Of a stretch of 64,000 nt of DNA, positions 62,418 through 64,000 are shown one piece after another. The translations under genes and the position numbers were made by a program. Source of the stretch: Oceanibaculum nanhaiense (GTDB lineage: Bacteria; Pseudomonadota; Alphaproteobacteria; Oceanibaculales; Oceanibaculaceae); contig NZ_MPOB01000006.1 of assembly GCF_002148795.1 (NCBI RefSeq), forward strand, positions 124,001 to 188,000, given 5' to 3'. Each line of letters starts with the position of its first letter. The stretch's first letter is position 1. A model generated the notes under the pieces. That model ran no database searches, had not been told where the DNA came from, and worked only from the letters and a program-made list of their open reading frames with translations.

Positions 62418-64000
62418 TCACATGATCCCGATGGTCTGCGACAGGGTTTGCAGCAGAGCGTCACGGTCGTCTTTCGCGACATAATCGTTGAAACCGGCCT
62501 CACGACCGCGGTCGAGGTCGCGCGGGCTGGTGTGCGAAGACAGCGCCACCATCGGCACGTCCTCCCAGCGGCTTCCCCGCACCGCCTTGGCGAAATCGAA
62601 GCCGTTCATGCCGGGCATCTCGATATCGCTGACGATGACGTCGAAGTCGCGGCCTTCCTCGCAATAAGACAAGGCAACATTGGCGTTCTCCGCAGCCGTG
62701 ACCTCATAGCCCGCCACGGTCAGCAGCGGCGTCAGCAGGTTGCGGAAGAACGGGCTGTCATCGACCAGCAGCACGCGCTTGCCGGTCATATCCTTCATGT
62801 CCTCCGGCGCCGTCGCATCGGCGTCGAACCAGTCGGCGAAGGCCTGCGACAGGTAGTGGCCGGCATCGATGATCTCGGTCGCCTTGCCGCCGATGATGGC
62901 ACTGCCCATCAGGCCGCGCCGGTCCGTCTTCATGTTGATTTCGATGCGGTCCTCGATGATATCGACGATCTCGTCCACCATCAGGCCCATCGACCGCTCC
63001 TTCTCGGCGAACACCAGCACCGGCTGGGTGCCTTCGGTCTTCACCTGATAGCCGTCGAAGATCGGCACCAGCGGCATCAGACGGCCGCGGTACTGCACCA
63101 CCGGACGGCCATCCGACCATTCGACCTTGGAGCAGTCGATCTCCTCCAGGCGCGCCACCAGGGCCAGCGGCACCGCCTTCGGGCTGTCATCGCCGGCGCG
63201 GAACACCAGCAGCGAGGTCCGCGACCGCGAGGCGCTGGAGTCGATGGCCAGGGTCTCGCTGCGCTTTTCGTCCAGCGTCACGCCGATCTCGCCGGTCGCC
63301 GCGGCGATGCCGTTGGGATCGAGGATCATGATGACGCTGCCATCGCCCAGGATGGTGTTGCCCGAGAACAGCGAAATCGAGCGCAGGATCGGCGCCACCG
63401 GCTTCACCACGATTTCCTCGGTATCGAACACGCGATCGACGATGATGCCGAAGGTGTAGGTGCCGACCTGGGTAACGACGATGAAGCTGTCGCGCTCGCC
63501 GTCGGTCTCCACGGAGTCCATGTCGAGCATCTTCGCCAGCGAGACCAGCGGCAGCAGGCGGTCGCGCAGGCGCAGCACCGGCACATTGTTCAGCATCTCG
63601 ATCTGATGCTCGGAATTGTTCGACGCCCGCACCAGCTCGACCACACTGATCTGCGGAATTGCGAAACGCTCGCCCCGGCATTCGACGACCAGCGCCGAGA
63701 CGATGGCCAGCGTCAGCGGGATCTTGATCATGAAGGTCGAGCCCTTGCCTTCCTGGCTGTTGAGCTCGATGGTGCCGCCGATCTTCTCGATGTTGGTGCG
63801 CACCACATCCATGCCGACGCCGCGCCCGGAGACCGAAGTCACCTGCGCCGCCGTCGAGAAGCCGGCCTTGAAGATGAACTGCTGAATCTGCTGCATGGTC
63901 ATGCCTTCGAGCTCGGCCTCGGTGGCCAGCCCGTTCTGCAGCACCTTCTGCTTGATCTTCTCGATGTTCAGGCCGCGCCCATCATCGTTGATCTTGATGA
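62418..64000 (-). CDS. cheA: Chemotaxis histidine kinase CheA with fused receiver (5' part beyond window)
   Basis: The frame stays open to the right edge, so the Hpt, P2 and dimerisation parts lie outside. Seen here: the end of the HATPase domain (DDGRGLN at the edge, GRGVGMDVVRTNIEKIGG, GKGSTFMIKIPLTLAI), a CheW-like P5 domain (FAIPQISVVELVR), a second CheW-like region (LVFRAGDDSPKAVPLALVARLEE, GRLMPLVPIF), and a C-terminal receiver with a DDS acidic pair and IVSDIEMPGMNG. Receiver fusion makes this a hybrid CheA. First gene of cheA-W-Y-B-R. Confidence 0.94.
   Translation of the reverse strand, partial: IKINDDGRGLNIEKIKQKVLQNGLATEAELEGMTMQQIQQFIFKAGFSTAAQVTSVSGRGVGMDVVRTNIEKIGGTIELNSQEGKGSTFMIKIPLTLAIVSALVVECRGERFAIPQISVVELVRASNNSEHQIEMLNNVPVLRLRDRLLPLVSLAKMLDMDSVETDGERDSFIVVTQVGTYTFGIIVDRVFDTEEIVVKPVAPILRSISLFSGNTILGDGSVIMILDPNGIAAATGEIGVTLDEKRSETLAIDSSASRSRTSLLVFRAGDDSPKAVPLALVARLEEIDCSKVEWSDGRPVVQYRGRLMPLVPIFDGYQVKTEGTQPVLVFAEKERSMGLMVDEIVDIIEDRIEINMKTDRRGLMGSAIIGGKATEIIDAGHYLSQAFADWFDADATAPEDMKDMTGKRVLLVDDSPFFRNLLTPLLTVAGYEVTAAENANVALSYCEEGRDFDVIVSDIEMPGMNGFDFAKAVRGSRWEDVPMVALSSHTSPRDLDRGREAGFNDYVAKDDRDALLQTLSQTIGIM

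Overview
The window looks like chromosomal DNA of a motile, high-GC alphaproteobacterium, most likely of the Rhodospirillales type. The evidence is a CtrA master regulator, an FlbD-type sigma-54 activator, the order fliF-fliG-fliH-fliN-motA-like-flbD-flhA-flhF-flhG, and the dprA-topA-rnr order; the genus cannot be fixed from the sequence. No phage, insertion sequence, CRISPR array or rRNA was seen.

Layout. 107-1834: a membrane-bound c-di-GMP phosphodiesterase with a dead GGDEF domain. 1841-5876 (minus): fliK-flgD-flgE operon behind a good -24/-12 (sigma-54) promoter. 6060-9778 (minus): VWA protein, Ser/Thr kinase and pentapeptide-repeat protein, a TerY/YegL-YegI-like signalling cassette without the usual PP2C phosphatase. 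9919-16111: dprA, topA, rnr. 16127-18477: universal stress protein, RidA, tRNA-Ala(CGC), bactofilin. 18788-25856: five-PAS histidine kinase, transglutaminase-like protein, aconitase, and a DUF465 gene of 56 codons. 26005-29426: ubiX, rpmG, S41 peptidase, recX. 29543-33599: ABC-2 permease, then argD-argF-hslO behind one promoter. 33716-34882: lipoprotein and a parDE toxin-antitoxin pair. 34947-38583: alanine dehydrogenase downstream of an AceE/MdeB-like 2-oxoacid dehydrogenase E1. 39148-51893: a 13-kb flagellar operon. 51901-56675: MFS transporter, small secreted cysteine protein, EamA transporter, ATM1-type ABC exporter. 56672-58455: fliI-fliJ, divergent from ctrA (58591-59343). 59426-64000: chemotaxis operon cheA-cheW-cheY-cheB-cheR, with cheA running off the right edge.

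How it fits together. Flagellar export, MS-ring, C-ring and hook genes lie with their likely regulators (CtrA, FlbD, FlhF/FlhG), a full chemotaxis core and a c-di-GMP phosphodiesterase, so the window holds much of a motility programme. The sigma-54 site before fliK and the FlbD gene suggest the usual alphaproteobacterial hierarchy, with early genes under CtrA and hook genes under sigma-54/FlbD. Housekeeping genes fill the rest.

The least ordinary parts are the VWA-kinase-pentapeptide cassette, the three 11-bp repeats that exactly fill the parD-parE gap and encode mini-ORFs, the E1-ald pair with a palindromic operator, the repeat-rich fliF leader, and the inverted repeat bracketing the argD promoter.
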